Below the pieces are notes generated by a model that saw only the letters and a list, made by a program, of their open reading frames with translations, was not told the origin of the DNA and searched no databases. DNA of 64,000 nt. Origin: Pararhizobium sp. A13. GTDB lineage: Bacteria; Pseudomonadota; Alphaproteobacteria; Rhizobiales; Rhizobiaceae. Position numbers and translations under genes: made by a program. Below are positions 25,486 through 34,609 of the stretch, one piece after another (the first letter of the stretch is position 1; each line of letters starts with the position of its first letter). The stretch covers positions 682,001 to 746,000 of the forward strand of contig NZ_CP149511.1 in the NCBI RefSeq assembly GCF_040126305.1, read 5' to 3'.

Positions 25486-26751
25486 CTAGTGAACGGAGGG
25501 CCTCTCCATTGGCTTCTGCGACTTCGACCGCACCCCGTCGACCCATTTCATTGTCGGCGTGACCGCGACCCCGTGCACCATGATTGACGTCAGGATTATC
25601 ACGAGCGCAGTTGCCCAGACGATGTTTGCGCCTTCAAAATCGGCCTGCCCTGTGGCGTAGGAGAGATAGTAGATCGTGCCCAACCCCCGAATGCCGAACA
25701 CCGAGATCACCAGTTTTTCTCCGGCCGGATAGCCTGAGCCTGCGAGACAAATCCACCCGGAGAGCGGCCTGACGAAGACGAGCGTGACGGCGGCGACGAG
25801 AATGACACGCCAGTCAACAGCGGCCAGTAGCGGCCCGGTAGCCACGATCGAGCCGAGGCACACGAGTAGCACCATCATCAGCAGCCTCTCGATCTGCTCG
25901 GCGAAATCGTGCAACTGCTCGTGAAACTCGTGCTCGCGCTCCGCCGCCCGGAACGCAACCGCCGCAACGAATACCGCGACAAAGCCGTATCCCTGGATCA
26001 TCTGCGTCATACCGTAGATGGAGAAGGTCATTCCGAGTGCGACGAAACCGTCTTTTGTTTTCGCGAGGCCGCGACCACGCAGCCTGAAGGAAAGCATCCC
26101 GAACAGCTTCCCCGCCGCCCATCCTGCCGCAATGCCGGATGCAAGACGCCAGATCACGTCGACAAACGCCCACTCCTGGAACAGCGCCGTCCCGTCTTTG
26201 ACAGAAACCGCGATTGCGATTGCGAGGTAGACAAAGGGGAAGGCGAGGCCGTCGTTCAGGCCTGCTTCAGAAGTCAGCGCAAAGCGGACCTCGTCCTCCT
26301 CGCCAGTTTTCGGCGGCCCGACCTGGATGTCGCTTGCCAGCACTGGATCGGTCGGCGCGAGTGCCGCTCCCAGCAACAGAGCTGACGCTGCCCCGAGGTT
26401 GAGAACATGAGTCCCAAGCACCGCAATGGCTCCGATCGTCAGCGGCATCGCGATACCGAGGAGCCGCCAGGTCGCCCCCCATCGGCGCAAACCGATGCGT
26501 CTGTCTATTTTGAGGCCTGCCCCCATCAGCGATATGATGACGACGATTTCCGTCATGCGTTCCGTAAAGGCCCGGTTCTCCAGCGGGTTGAATCGCGGAA
26601 GGAGGGGATAAGGCGACAAGGCGAGGAGGACACCAATCAGCAGACAGATGATCGGCAGGGACAGCGGCAGCCGTTTCAGGACCATAGGGAGCCATGCCGT
26701 CAGGAGGATAACCACGCCAAGAATGGACAGCGTGATGATGAAAGGGTCCAT
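25486..26751 (-). CDS. Cation:proton antiporter, CPA1/NhaP type
   Basis: A 421-residue membrane protein with about 12 hydrophobic helices. The core motif LAPTDPVLASDIQVGPP, followed by ALTSEAGLNDGLAFPFVYLA, has the Asp residues that form the cation site in CPA1 exchangers. It exchanges Na+ or K+ for H+ at the inner membrane. It is divergent from the DUF808 gene, with start codons 165 bases apart. The protein appears complete. Confidence 0.88.
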   Translation of the reverse strand: MDPFIITLSILGVVILLTAWLPMVLKRLPLSLPIICLLIGVLLALSPYPLLPRFNPLENRAFTERMTEIVVIISLMGAGLKIDRRIGLRRWGATWRLLGIAMPLTIGAIAVLGTHVLNLGAASALLLGAALAPTDPVLASDIQVGPPKTGEEDEVRFALTSEAGLNDGLAFPFVYLAIAIAVSVKDGTALFQEWAFVDVIWRLASGIAAGWAAGKLFGMLSFRLRGRGLAKTKDGFVALGMTFSIYGMTQMIQGYGFVAVFVAAVAFRAAEREHEFHEQLHDFAEQIERLLMMVLLVCLGSIVATGPLLAAVDWRVILVAAVTLVFVRPLSGWICLAGSGYPAGEKLVISVFGIRGLGTIYYLSYATGQADFEGANIVWATALVIILTSIMVHGVAVTPTMKWVDGVRSKSQKPMERPSVH

Positions 26752-26915
26752 GGTTCCTCCGCCCTACAAGGTAACGATGAAAGAGGCCCGCGTCACGAAA
26801 AAGATGCAGAGCGTCCGCGTGTCGCCGCTTGATGCAGAACCGGAGCGAGCAGCGGACTCGACAACCTACCCGTGAGACCGATATTCAGCGGCAGGTCAAC
26901 GAAATAGGATTTCAC

Positions 26916-27878
26916 ATGGCAACCGGACTGCTCGCACTGCTGGACGACGTCGCCGCCATCGCCAAGCTCGCCGCCGCGTCGCTGGACGATGTCGCCGCGC
27001 AGACGGCAAAGGCGGGGGCGAAGGCGGCCGGGGTCGTGATAGACGATGCGGCGGTGACGCCGAGGTATGTCGTTGGCCTTTCCCCGGCTCGGGAACTGCC
27101 AATCATCTGGAAGATCGCGCTAGGATCGCTCAAGAACAAGCTGCTCTACCTTCTGCCCGCCGGCATATTCCTCGGCTATTTCGCGTCCTGGGCGATCACG
27201 CCTCTGCTGATGCTCGGAGGCATCTATCTTTGCTACGAAGGTGCCGAGAAACTGTATGAGGCCTTCATGCCCCATCAGGCGCACGAACATGAGGCCGCCG
27301 TGTCCGGAACATCCGATCCGGTCGCGTTGGAAGACCAGAAGGTGGCGGGCGCGATAAGGACGGACTTCATCCTCTCCGCAGAAATCATGGCATTGACGCT
27401 CGCCAACGTCGCGGCGTCCAACATCTATACACAGGCGGCGGTGCTGGCAGCGGTCGGCGTGTTGATCACCATGGCGGTCTACGGCGTCGTCGCACTTATC
27501 GTGAAGGCGGACGACGCCGGCTTGTTGATGGCGGTGGCGTCCATCGGCCTGATAAGGGCCTTCGGGCGTGGCCTCGTTATCGGCGTCCCCGTGTTTCTGA
27601 GGTTTCTCGCCGCGATCGGCACGGCCGCGATGCTCTGGGTCGGCGGAAGCATCCTCGTCCACGGGTTTGCAGAAATGGGCTACCACGGCCCGGAGCACTT
27701 AATCGAAGAAATGGCCACGGGCATTAGCGCTGCGTCGGTCATGTTTGCCGAAATCCTGCACTGGATGACGACATCTACAATCCAGGCGGCGCTCGCCGTG
27801 TTGATCGGCGGCGTAACTATAGTGCTCGTCCACGCCGCGGCTCCCGTCGTGAGGCGGTTACGGCCCGTGGCCCACTGA
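26916..27878 (+). CDS. DUF808 family inner-membrane protein
   Basis: A 320-residue protein with the family opening MATGLLALLDDVAAIAKLAA and the conserved AAKAAGVVIDDAAVTPRYV-type segment (residues 27-48). Several membrane helices follow (TDFILSAEIMALTLANVAAS and others). The start at 26916 is chosen because the family begins exactly there; a longer frame reaches 26829. Function of the family (YedI in E. coli) is unknown. It is divergent from the antiporter, and a shared ion-stress role is only a guess. Confidence 0.85.
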   Translation: MATGLLALLDDVAAIAKLAAASLDDVAAQTAKAGAKAAGVVIDDAAVTPRYVVGLSPARELPIIWKIALGSLKNKLLYLLPAGIFLGYFASWAITPLLMLGGIYLCYEGAEKLYEAFMPHQAHEHEAAVSGTSDPVALEDQKVAGAIRTDFILSAEIMALTLANVAASNIYTQAAVLAAVGVLITMAVYGVVALIVKADDAGLLMAVASIGLIRAFGRGLVIGVPVFLRFLAAIGTAAMLWVGGSILVHGFAEMGYHGPEHLIEEMATGISAASVMFAEILHWMTTSTIQAALAVLIGGVTIVLVHAAAPVVRRLRPVAH

Positions 27879-27884
27879 GATCGC

Positions 27885-28118
27885 GTGCCCAGGAAGACCA
27901 CTTTCGCCGCGGCGATGAAAGCGCTTGGCGACTTCAAGGGTCGCACGTTCGGGATCGGGCCGCAGATCGGCTTCAACTTCGATGCGAACGGCGTGCCGAT
28001 CTAAACGAACCTCCGCGCCTACTATGAGTTTGGCGTTGAAAAGCGGACCAAGGGCGGCGGCGTGTTTCTCACAGTGAGTATTCCGATATCCGCGCTGGCG
28101 AAGGGAAGCGGGAAGTGA
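27885..28118 (+). pseudogene. C-terminal remnant of a phenol/meta-pathway-type outer-membrane transporter
   Basis: A 77-codon frame with an internal TAA at 28002 reads FGIGPQIGFNFDANGVPI, stop, TNLRAYYEFGVEKR and FLTVSIPISALAKGSGK. This is the last beta-strand region of the SphA/MetA family of outer-membrane proteins. No upstream portion is present. The sequence abuts the end of the DUF808 gene. Confidence 0.55.
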
Positions 28119-28183
28119 CTTTCGCGTCGTGAGGAAGCAGACTATCCGAGGTTGGACCGATTTGTTCCTAGGAGAAAGCCAAC

Positions 28184-28378
28184 ATGAAACTCGTCAAACT
28201 TACGCTTGTTGGAGACCATGACATCCCTGTTTACATCAACCCTGAGCAAGTGGTTTCCGTCCAAGGATTCGACAGGTACACAGCGATCAACACAACTGCG
28301 CAAAATCCAAACGGCGGCGCCTACCATTGCAATGTGAAAGAGCCCGTTAGCGACGTGGTCGGTCGACTAACCGTGTGA
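28184..28378 (+). CDS. Hypothetical protein, 64 residues, FlbD-like pattern
   Basis: A small protein (MKLVKLTLVGDHDIPVYINP, then EQVVSVQ) whose layout of strand, NP-x-x-(V/I) turn and C-terminal KEPVSDVVGRL helix resembles FlbD and similar small beta-sheet proteins. A strong RBS (AGGAGA) precedes the ATG. It stands alone, and no flagellar gene is near. Function is unknown. Confidence 0.6.
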   Translation: MKLVKLTLVGDHDIPVYINPEQVVSVQGFDRYTAINTTAQNPNGGAYHCNVKEPVSDVVGRLTV

Positions 28379-28634
28379 CCGCGGATGCCTGGAGACTTTT
28401 GTTTCGGCCCTCTTGGGTGGACATAGTGAAGCCGCCGTGGGTGGGTCGACAACTAAAACTGCGCCCATTCCACGCGATCGAAAGACAGCAACGAGAATGC
28501 GCCGTTGTGGATCGCCCTTCTGCGCATCCTTTCCCCCCTCACTCGCTACGTCGGTGCGCACCCTAATAGCGATCTAACAAACTGCTCACAACCCGCCTAG
28601 AGTCTGGCGCCTACGCCACGGGATGGAGGGAGCT

Positions 28635-29210
28635 ATGTCCAAAGAAGCAGAAGACAACGGCGACGCAAGCCACGAAATTGCCGATGGTGCGAGCCGCTAT
28701 CTTGGACGGCCTGTTGAGCTGCTAACCGATCGGGAACGCGCAGTGTTTCGACGCCACATTGCCCGGCGCGCGATAACGCGGGACTCGAACCGCTCATTTG
28801 ACGAGAAGCTGACATCCGGGCAGCGCCTGGCGGACAAGGTGGCCGAGTTCGGCGGCTCGTGGACCTTCATCATGATTTTTGCGCTGGTGCTCGCACTCTG
28901 GGTGGGATCGAACCTCCTTGCGACAGCGCGTGCGTTCGACCCTTATCCCTTCATTTTTCTCAATCTTATTCTCTCGATGCTCGCAGCCGTTCAGGCACCC
29001 GTGATCATGATGAGTCAAAACAGACACTCGGTCAAAGACAGGGTCGATGCGGCGCACGACTACGAGGTCAATCTGAAGGCGGAGATTGAAATCATGGCGC
29101 TACACGACAAGCTGGATCAGATGCGCACCATTGAACTGAAGTCTCTCGTTGAAAAACAGCAGCAACAAATTGACTTGCTGACTGCACTTCTCGCCGACCG
29201 GAGCAAATAG
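28635..29210 (+). CDS. DUF1003 family membrane protein
   Basis: A 191-residue protein with the DUF1003 core: GQRLADKVAEFGGSWTFIM, a first helix, FDPYPFIFLNLILSMLAAVQ, then the MMSQNR motif and a C-terminal coiled coil (HDKLDQMRTIELKSL and LVEKQQQQIDLL). GGAGGG lies just before the start at 28635. Members are inner-membrane proteins of unknown function, common in stress islands of rhizobia. Confidence 0.85.
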   Translation: MSKEAEDNGDASHEIADGASRYLGRPVELLTDRERAVFRRHIARRAITRDSNRSFDEKLTSGQRLADKVAEFGGSWTFIMIFALVLALWVGSNLLATARAFDPYPFIFLNLILSMLAAVQAPVIMMSQNRHSVKDRVDAAHDYEVNLKAEIEIMALHDKLDQMRTIELKSLVEKQQQQIDLLTALLADRSK

Positions 29211-29341
29211 GCGGACCGGCACCCATAGTCGTTTTCCGGCGGTTGAGAACCCTCTGGACTTCTCAGCATCGTGAGGAGGCTGCATAATCCGGAAGGCTAT
29301 GGTGCAGGGCGCGCCGCTGATGAAATGAAGATACGCCAACC

Positions 29342-30490
29342 TCAATCCTCTGGACTGGCTTCGAAGTGCCCGGCCGCGACGGAAGGCGACGCGGATTGCT
29401 TGCGCTCTTCGAGTTCCGCTGCGACCCACTCCAGGAAGAGGTTGTAGGCAACCGCCAACAAGGTGGGCCCCAGGAAAAGCCCTATCAGACCGAAGGCCAG
29501 GACGCCGCCAATGAGCCCAAACAGGCCCAGCAGCACAGGCAGGTTGCTGTTTTGGTTCAGCAGATACGGTCGAAGGAAGTTGTCAATGCTGCTGACGAGA
29601 AGCAGGCCCCAGATCGCGATGAAGATGCCCCATCCTACAGATCCTTGCATGAGCAACCAAAGCGCAACCGGCCCCCACACGAACGGTGGTCCGCCCGGCA
29701 CGAACGACAGCGCGAAGGTCAGGCAACCGAGCAACAACGATTGAGACACACCGGCGATCCAGAAGCCGATGCCGGCCAGCAGGCCTTGTGCAAGGGCCGT
29801 TCCGATCATTCCGTAGACGACACCTTTCACCGTCATGCCGATGACCGTAAACAACCTCCTCGCGCGAGGACCTGCGACGCGCTCACCGATCTGGCGCATG
29901 AAACTGCTCATGCGCCGACCGTGCAGGAACAAAAAGAAGGTAATGAATATGCTGAGCGCGAGTTCGAGGAGGCCGATACCGAACGCTGCCCCGCCAGCGA
30001 GCGCAATATCAGTGACAGGACCGGTCAGCTTTTTGAGCTCGACGATAAATGCGGGAGCGTCATGAGTAAGGTTCTCCCAGTAAGAGGCCAAGCTTTCGCC
30101 AACAATCGGCAGGCCTTTCACCCAGTTTGGTGGCGCCGAAGGACCCTGCTCCAGGACGCGCGTTATTCCCTCGGCCAGATTTGTTATGTCGTCGGCAAGC
30201 GCGGTCACGAGCAAAGCAAGCGGTGCGGCCACAAGAAAGACCATCAGGAGCGTCATAGCTGCGGCCGCCGCGGCCCGGTTGCCTCCGACAACACGTTCGC
30301 ATCGGCGGTAGATAGGCCACGTCGAGAAACAAATCACCGCAGCCCACAATATTGCCGACAGGAAGGGCCAGAGGACCAAAGCGCAACCGATCGCCAGCAG
30401 CACCAGCGCGCCGATGCCCAGGACATGTTCGATCCGTCGCCTAAGTGGCTCCATGATCAGTTCGCCTGTTTCCTTGCTACGCCCTTCCAT
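29342..30490 (-). CDS. AI-2E family transporter
   Basis: A 382-residue protein with about eight hydrophobic helices and the AI-2E/PerM/YdiK pattern (LSIFITFFLFLHGRRM, then SFVPGGPPFVWGPVALWLL and the conserved FGLIGLFLGPTLLAVAY). The family was named after TqsA but most members are general exporters or Na+/H+ antiporter-like proteins, so quorum signalling should not be assumed. The start at 30490 follows GGAAGC; 30454 is an alternative. Confidence 0.85.
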   Translation of the reverse strand: MEGRSKETGELIMEPLRRRIEHVLGIGALVLLAIGCALVLWPFLSAILWAAVICFSTWPIYRRCERVVGGNRAAAAAAMTLLMVFLVAAPLALLVTALADDITNLAEGITRVLEQGPSAPPNWVKGLPIVGESLASYWENLTHDAPAFIVELKKLTGPVTDIALAGGAAFGIGLLELALSIFITFFLFLHGRRMSSFMRQIGERVAGPRARRLFTVIGMTVKGVVYGMIGTALAQGLLAGIGFWIAGVSQSLLLGCLTFALSFVPGGPPFVWGPVALWLLMQGSVGWGIFIAIWGLLLVSSIDNFLRPYLLNQNSNLPVLLGLFGLIGGVLAFGLIGLFLGPTLLAVAYNLFLEWVAAELEERKQSASPSVAAGHFEASPED

Positions 30491-30658
30491 CGACAAGCTT
30501 CCATTTTCGCAGCGCACCGGTGGTTGGATCTCCCACACGGCCCCATTCTTGACGACCGGCGCAATCTCGATCCGGGCGTATCAACCGAAAGCCCAACATG
30601 AAATTCGCGATACTGCCGTAGCCCCAGAGACGACCAGTGGATGCGCAAGGTGCGGCAT

Positions 30659-31024
30659 TCAAGGAGCAAGAAGGCACCTAAGCATCTCCGTCAAATCCTT
30701 CTCCATGAACGGCTTTTTCAAAACAGGCCGGTGGCGGTGCCCATCCCTCATGTCGTGACCGCTATAGCCTGTCGAGAAGACAAACGGCACGTCTCGCGCA
30801 GCGAGAGCGTCAGCCACCACATAGCTGTTGTCGCCATTCAGATTCATATCCAACATGGCAACATCGAAGATTTCAGCTTCAATCAAGGCGACGGCCTGAC
30901 TGACTGTAGCGGCGGCAGTCACGGACTCACATCCGAGGTCTACCAGCATGTCTTCGATCATGATGAGGATCAGCATTTCATCCTCGACAACAAGAACCCG
31001 CCGACCGGAAAGCAATTTATCCAT
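30659..31024 (-). CDS. Single-domain response regulator
   Basis: A 121-residue CheY-like receiver: acidic pair in VLVVEDEMLILIMIEDML, phospho-acceptor Asp in VAMLDMNLNGD, Thr in STGYSG and Lys in VLKKPF. There is no output domain. The start overlaps the end of the HWE kinase gene by 8 bases, so the receiver is almost certainly a partner of that kinase. Short receivers paired with HWE kinases are common in rhizobia, where some act in the general stress response. Confidence 0.85.
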   Translation of the reverse strand: MDKLLSGRRVLVVEDEMLILIMIEDMLVDLGCESVTAAATVSQAVALIEAEIFDVAMLDMNLNGDNSYVVADALAARDVPFVFSTGYSGHDMRDGHRHRPVLKKPFMEKDLTEMLRCLLAP

Positions 31025-32072
31025 CACGAGCATCCCTCGGTGCAGGAAAGTTGATCGTGCAGACGACGCCGTCCCTCGGATAGTCGAGATCAACCGTGCC
31101 CTCCAGCTCATGCGCTAGACCGCGCTCGATCACCCGCGAGCCGAACCCTTTCCGGGACGGGGGTGCCACCGGCGGACCGTGCTTCTCCTCCCACCGCAGG
31201 AGAAGCCGATGGCCCTCCGGCGACGGCTCAATCGTCCATGTGATCAGGACCGAGCCTGCCTTGCTGGAAAACGCGCCATATTTCACGGCATTGGTCGCGA
31301 GTTCATGGAACGCGATGCCAAGCGCAAGGGCAACTTTCGGTGAAACCCGAATATTCGTGCCCGTGATGACGAAGTGCTCCGACCGTCCATTTGCAACCCC
31401 GAATGGCTGTAATGCCGCTTTGATCAGATCGAGCAGCCCCGCACCTTCCCAATTCTTGCTGGTCAACAGGTCGTGCGACCTGGAGAAGGCGAAGAGGCGA
31501 GACTCGATGGATTCCCGGATCACTTCGGGATCGGGGCTATTCCGCAAAGCCTGCCACACAATCGACTGCACCGTCGCGAGGGTATTTTTCACGCGGTGGT
31601 TCAGTTCGTCGATGAGCATCCTGGACTGGGCTTGCTCCTGCTTGTGATCGGTAAGGTCGACGAAGGAGGCGAAATGCTGCACGACATCATCGCTCTCGTC
31701 CCGAACCGGGCTGATGAGGATTGCAGACCAGAACTCGCTGCCATCCTTGCGCCGATAGCAAATTTCCGAACCACCCTTCGAAGCGCCTGCGAATGCTGCA
31801 TCAATTCGTGCGAGCGAATCGGGATCGGTGCCGCGTGCCATCAAGAAGTTGAAACTCTGGCCGAGTACCTCTTCCCGAGAGTAGCCTGTCAAACCGAGAA
31901 AGGCATCATTGGCAAAAATTATGGGATTGCCGGATTGTTTTGGGTCGGTAAACAGCATCGCCATGCGCGTGTTTTCAGCGGCAACGACAAACGGGCCAAG
32001 ATCCTTCCGAAAGATCTCGACGCCCGCTTCGGCCGCTTGTTGTCCTTCGGATTTAACTAAGATTTCAGGCAT
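31017..32072 (-). CDS. PAS-HWE family sensor histidine kinase
   Basis: A 351-residue soluble kinase. Residues 30-135 form a PAS domain of the LOV subfamily pattern (PIIFANDAFLGLTGYSREEV) but the photo-active cysteine motif is replaced by SFNFLMARGTD. The kinase part is HWE/HisKA_2: LNHRVKNTLATVQSI carries the phospho-acceptor His, and HELATNAVKYGAFS is the N-box, with GFGSRVIERGL near the end. The ligand is unknown. It is co-transcribed with the receiver gene. Confidence 0.87.
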   Translation of the reverse strand: MPEILVKSEGQQAAEAGVEIFRKDLGPFVVAAENTRMAMLFTDPKQSGNPIIFANDAFLGLTGYSREEVLGQSFNFLMARGTDPDSLARIDAAFAGASKGGSEICYRRKDGSEFWSAILISPVRDESDDVVQHFASFVDLTDHKQEQAQSRMLIDELNHRVKNTLATVQSIVWQALRNSPDPEVIRESIESRLFAFSRSHDLLTSKNWEGAGLLDLIKAALQPFGVANGRSEHFVITGTNIRVSPKVALALGIAFHELATNAVKYGAFSSKAGSVLITWTIEPSPEGHRLLLRWEEKHGPPVAPPSRKGFGSRVIERGLAHELEGTVDLDYPRDGVVCTINFPAPRDARDG

Positions 32073-32177
32073 GTCCTGCGTTGTCCTGTTGTTTGGACGG
32101 CCCGCAGCCAGCCAATAACTTTATACACCGCTCCGAATCCTCCACCACTGGAGCATCCATGACGTGTACGGTGTTGC

Positions 32178-32261
32178 TCAATACCAACGTCCTCGGCCGA
32201 ACCAACCGCCGCCCAGCAGGAGAAGAATAAGAACGATGATGAGAAGTGTGGTGAGGTCCAT
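32178..32261 (-). CDS. DUF3309-like 27-residue membrane peptide
   Basis: A 27-codon gene encoding MDLTTLLIIVLILLLLGG followed by GWFGRGRWY. This one-helix peptide with a Gly/Arg/Trp C-terminus is the known DUF3309 form, present in many alphaproteobacteria. An AGGAGA motif lies eight bases before the ATG. It is the only gene in its stretch and its role is not known. Confidence 0.72.
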   Translation of the reverse strand: MDLTTLLIIVLILLLLGGGWFGRGRWY

Positions 32262-32399
32262 GTAGGTCTCCTCGGAATACCTGAGCATCTCCATCGCGCT
32301 TACCTGCGCGGTGCGTTGCTCGTGATTGCACTCCAGCTTAACTCAACGTCCAGAACCCTGTTTGGTTCCGCTCGCCGGTACCCGTCGCGGTGATAAAGG

Positions 32400-32495
32400 C
32401 GAATATCCGGCGTCTCGACAAAGATGATCCGCTACTACGAGCAGATCAAGCCGACCACGCGAGGACATCCAAGCGTGAACCAGACCCCTCCGTGA
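32400..32495 (+). pseudogene. MerR-family DNA-binding domain remnant
   Basis: The frame reads RISGVSTKMIRYYEQIKP, the second half of a MerR/CueR-type helix-turn-helix and wing, then degenerates to a stop. There is no start and no effector domain. It may be the stump of a copper- or metal-responsive regulator. Confidence 0.55.
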
Positions 32496-32499
32496 CAAC

Positions 32500-32951
32500 C
32501 ATGGTGAATTGACCCATATTCCCTGCATGAGCGCCGGCCTTCGCAGCCCCTCGGCTGTCGATGCACTTGTGGGACGGTCAACGCCCCCCTGGCGATTTCT
32601 GCCGAGGAGCTGGCGCAGGCGCTTGCTTCCGGCAACCTTCGGAACTGGCTAGAGTGCACGTAACCACCTATTTCACCGACGTTCGGCCAAGGCTCGTTAT
32701 CGAGTGCGCCGAGGCTCACGGTATCCCTTATGTGGAGCTGGAGAGCGTGTACGCGACAGTGAAGCGGACGACGGGCGAGCGGAATCCCGATCTGGAGGCC
32801 GCGCTTGTCGCACTGGCACACGCTGCTTGATCGAGCCATACGTGGTCTGGAATTGCACCTGCCGCGCCGACCGCCATAGCTCCTTGAATGGCTTTAAAGA
32901 ATTAGATCGATCTGCTCATGCTCTGATGGAGGGAATTATTGACGTGGGCTC
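32500..32951. other. Unassigned stretch between remnants and the HtrA-like gene
   Basis: A plus-strand frame of 89 codons (32561-32830) has a plausible C-terminal half (RLVIECAEAHGIPYVELESV) but no recognised family. Another frame reads ISAEELAQALASGNLRNWL. Together they could be a decayed gene. I cannot name it. Confidence 0.3.
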
Positions 32952-33974
32952 CTACAGCGGCCGTGCCGTCGGCGTCACGTACTTTGTCTCGATTGCCCCC
33001 TGCACCGAGAAAATCAGAAACGCGGTTTCCTGCCCGATCCGATCGCCGTCCATCAGGCGCAGGACGTCGTCCACACCAGCTACAGGGCTGCCGTTGATAG
33101 CCAGAACGAGGTCGCCTTCCTGCAGGCCGCCCTTTTCTGCCGGGCTGCCTGGCTCTACCCGCCGCAATCGGACGGACGTTATCTGTGTCACACCTGCCTG
33201 CAGCGCCACACGGCGGTGGAGCTCGATGGTGTCGGCGGCAATGCCGATGAGCGCCCGGCGGACCTTGCCGAAACGCAGGAGTTCCGAGACCACATACTGC
33301 GCGGTGTTCGAGGCGACGGCGAACGCGATGCCCTGGGCACCCTGGATGACGGCGGTGTTGACGCCGACCACCTCGCCGCTCGACGACACGAGAGGCCCGC
33401 CCGAATTGCCAGGATTGAGTGCCGCGTCCGTCTGGATGACGTCATCGATGAGACGCCCGTTGGCCGCGCGCATCGAGCGGCCAAGCGCGGAAATGATCCC
33501 CGCGGTGACTGTCCACTCGAAGCCCAGAGGATTGCCGATCGCAATCGCGATATGGCCTCGCTTCAATCGTTTGGAATCCCCGAGTGTTGCCCATGCACCG
33601 ACGCTGGTATTGGCCCTGATCAGCGCGACGTCCGTATCGGGATCCCGGCCGAGCACCCTGCCCTCGGTCACGAAGCCGTCGGGGGTGGTGATCCGCACGG
33701 ATCGCGCGTCTTCGACGACGTGGTTGTTGGTAACGATCAAACCGTCGGGAGAGATCGCGAAACCCGACCCGTGCCCGCCTCGTCCGCCGATCCGTTCGAT
33801 GCGGCTGACAGTCGGACCGACAAGATCGACCGCGCTGGCGACCGTACTCGAATACGCATCGAGCAGACCGCCGTCTTCTGCGGGCACGATGTTCTGATCA
33901 ATGAATCCCATATGAAGTTGCCCTCCGGCGTCCGCGGACGCGTTCTGTAGAGGACCGGCAGCGGCCTGTGACAA
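32952..33974 (-). CDS. S1C family serine protease (HtrA/DegP-like) with one PDZ domain
   Basis: A 340-residue protease. The trypsin-like triad is visible: His in VTNNHVV, Asp in DTDVALI and Ser in NPGNSGGPLVS. A C-terminal PDZ domain contains RVEPGSPAEKGGLQEGDLVL. There is no obvious signal peptide, so the protein may be cytoplasmic or the true start may be at Met22. HtrA enzymes degrade misfolded envelope proteins. It stands alone between remnant regions. Confidence 0.87.
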   Translation of the reverse strand: MSQAAAGPLQNASADAGGQLHMGFIDQNIVPAEDGGLLDAYSSTVASAVDLVGPTVSRIERIGGRGGHGSGFAISPDGLIVTNNHVVEDARSVRITTPDGFVTEGRVLGRDPDTDVALIRANTSVGAWATLGDSKRLKRGHIAIAIGNPLGFEWTVTAGIISALGRSMRAANGRLIDDVIQTDAALNPGNSGGPLVSSSGEVVGVNTAVIQGAQGIAFAVASNTAQYVVSELLRFGKVRRALIGIAADTIELHRRVALQAGVTQITSVRLRRVEPGSPAEKGGLQEGDLVLAINGSPVAGVDDVLRLMDGDRIGQETAFLIFSVQGAIETKYVTPTARPL

Positions 33975-34188
33975 AGGATGCTGTCAGTGCGCCATTGTTG
34001 AGTTGATATATAGGTGAGGCCGGGGATCATGGGTTTCAAGCGAGAGGGGTAATCTGACAGTCAATTCCGGGACGTCCCTGCGCGTGCCCGAAGATGCGGA
34101 GTTGCGCATAAAGATCAGCTATGGCGCGAGGCTCGGCTTCTTGGGTTGCGTCAGACGATCGCAGGAGACACGGTAGTGTCAACTTTCG

Positions 34189-34572
34189 TTGGCACTGCCC
34201 AACCAAGTCCTTCGCGCCCGAGGCATCAGCACGATGTCGGAACGCGCTGTAGGAGCCGAACTGACCTGCCGCACCTTTCTACGAGATCCTATGAAGTTGC
34301 TGTTGAACTTTGTCGGACAAGGCAACGCTGCCAAGCTGCGCAAACTCGCCCGGTTCTCGCACCTGCGGCAATCGGTTATCGAGAGGATCATGCATGGCTG
34401 GTCGCCGCAGCAGATTGCCGGTTGGCTGCGGCTGGAGCGGCATCCGATCTGCGTCAGCCATGAGACGATCGACACGTTCGCCTAGTCAGCGGATGGTCAC
34501 GCGATCAGGCTGTGGCGACATCTGCCGGAACATTGCGCCAGGCGCCGGCGGCGGCACGCCCGACGTCGCCAT
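34189..34572 (+). pseudogene. IS30 family transposase fragment
   Basis: The frame reads KLRKLARFSHLRQSVIERIM, then GWSPQQIAGWLRLERHP and SHETIDTFA, a TAG, and in the same frame the arginine-rich HLPEHCARRRRRHARRRH. This is the middle of an IS30-type transposase, different in sequence from the one at 7.4 kb. Both ends are missing. It lies just beyond purU. Confidence 0.7.
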
Positions 34573-34609
34573 GGCCCAAGTTTGCGATCAACGTCGGTTT
34601 TGCCATAGC

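Noticed and set aside
29342..30490. Quorum-sensing AI-2 exporter
   Set aside because: The family name is historical; no luxS or lsr genes are nearby, so a signalling role is not supported.
29366..30601. A 411-codon plus-strand frame opposite the AI-2E transporter
   Set aside because: Charged low-complexity antisense shadow; the transporter frame has clear membrane helices.
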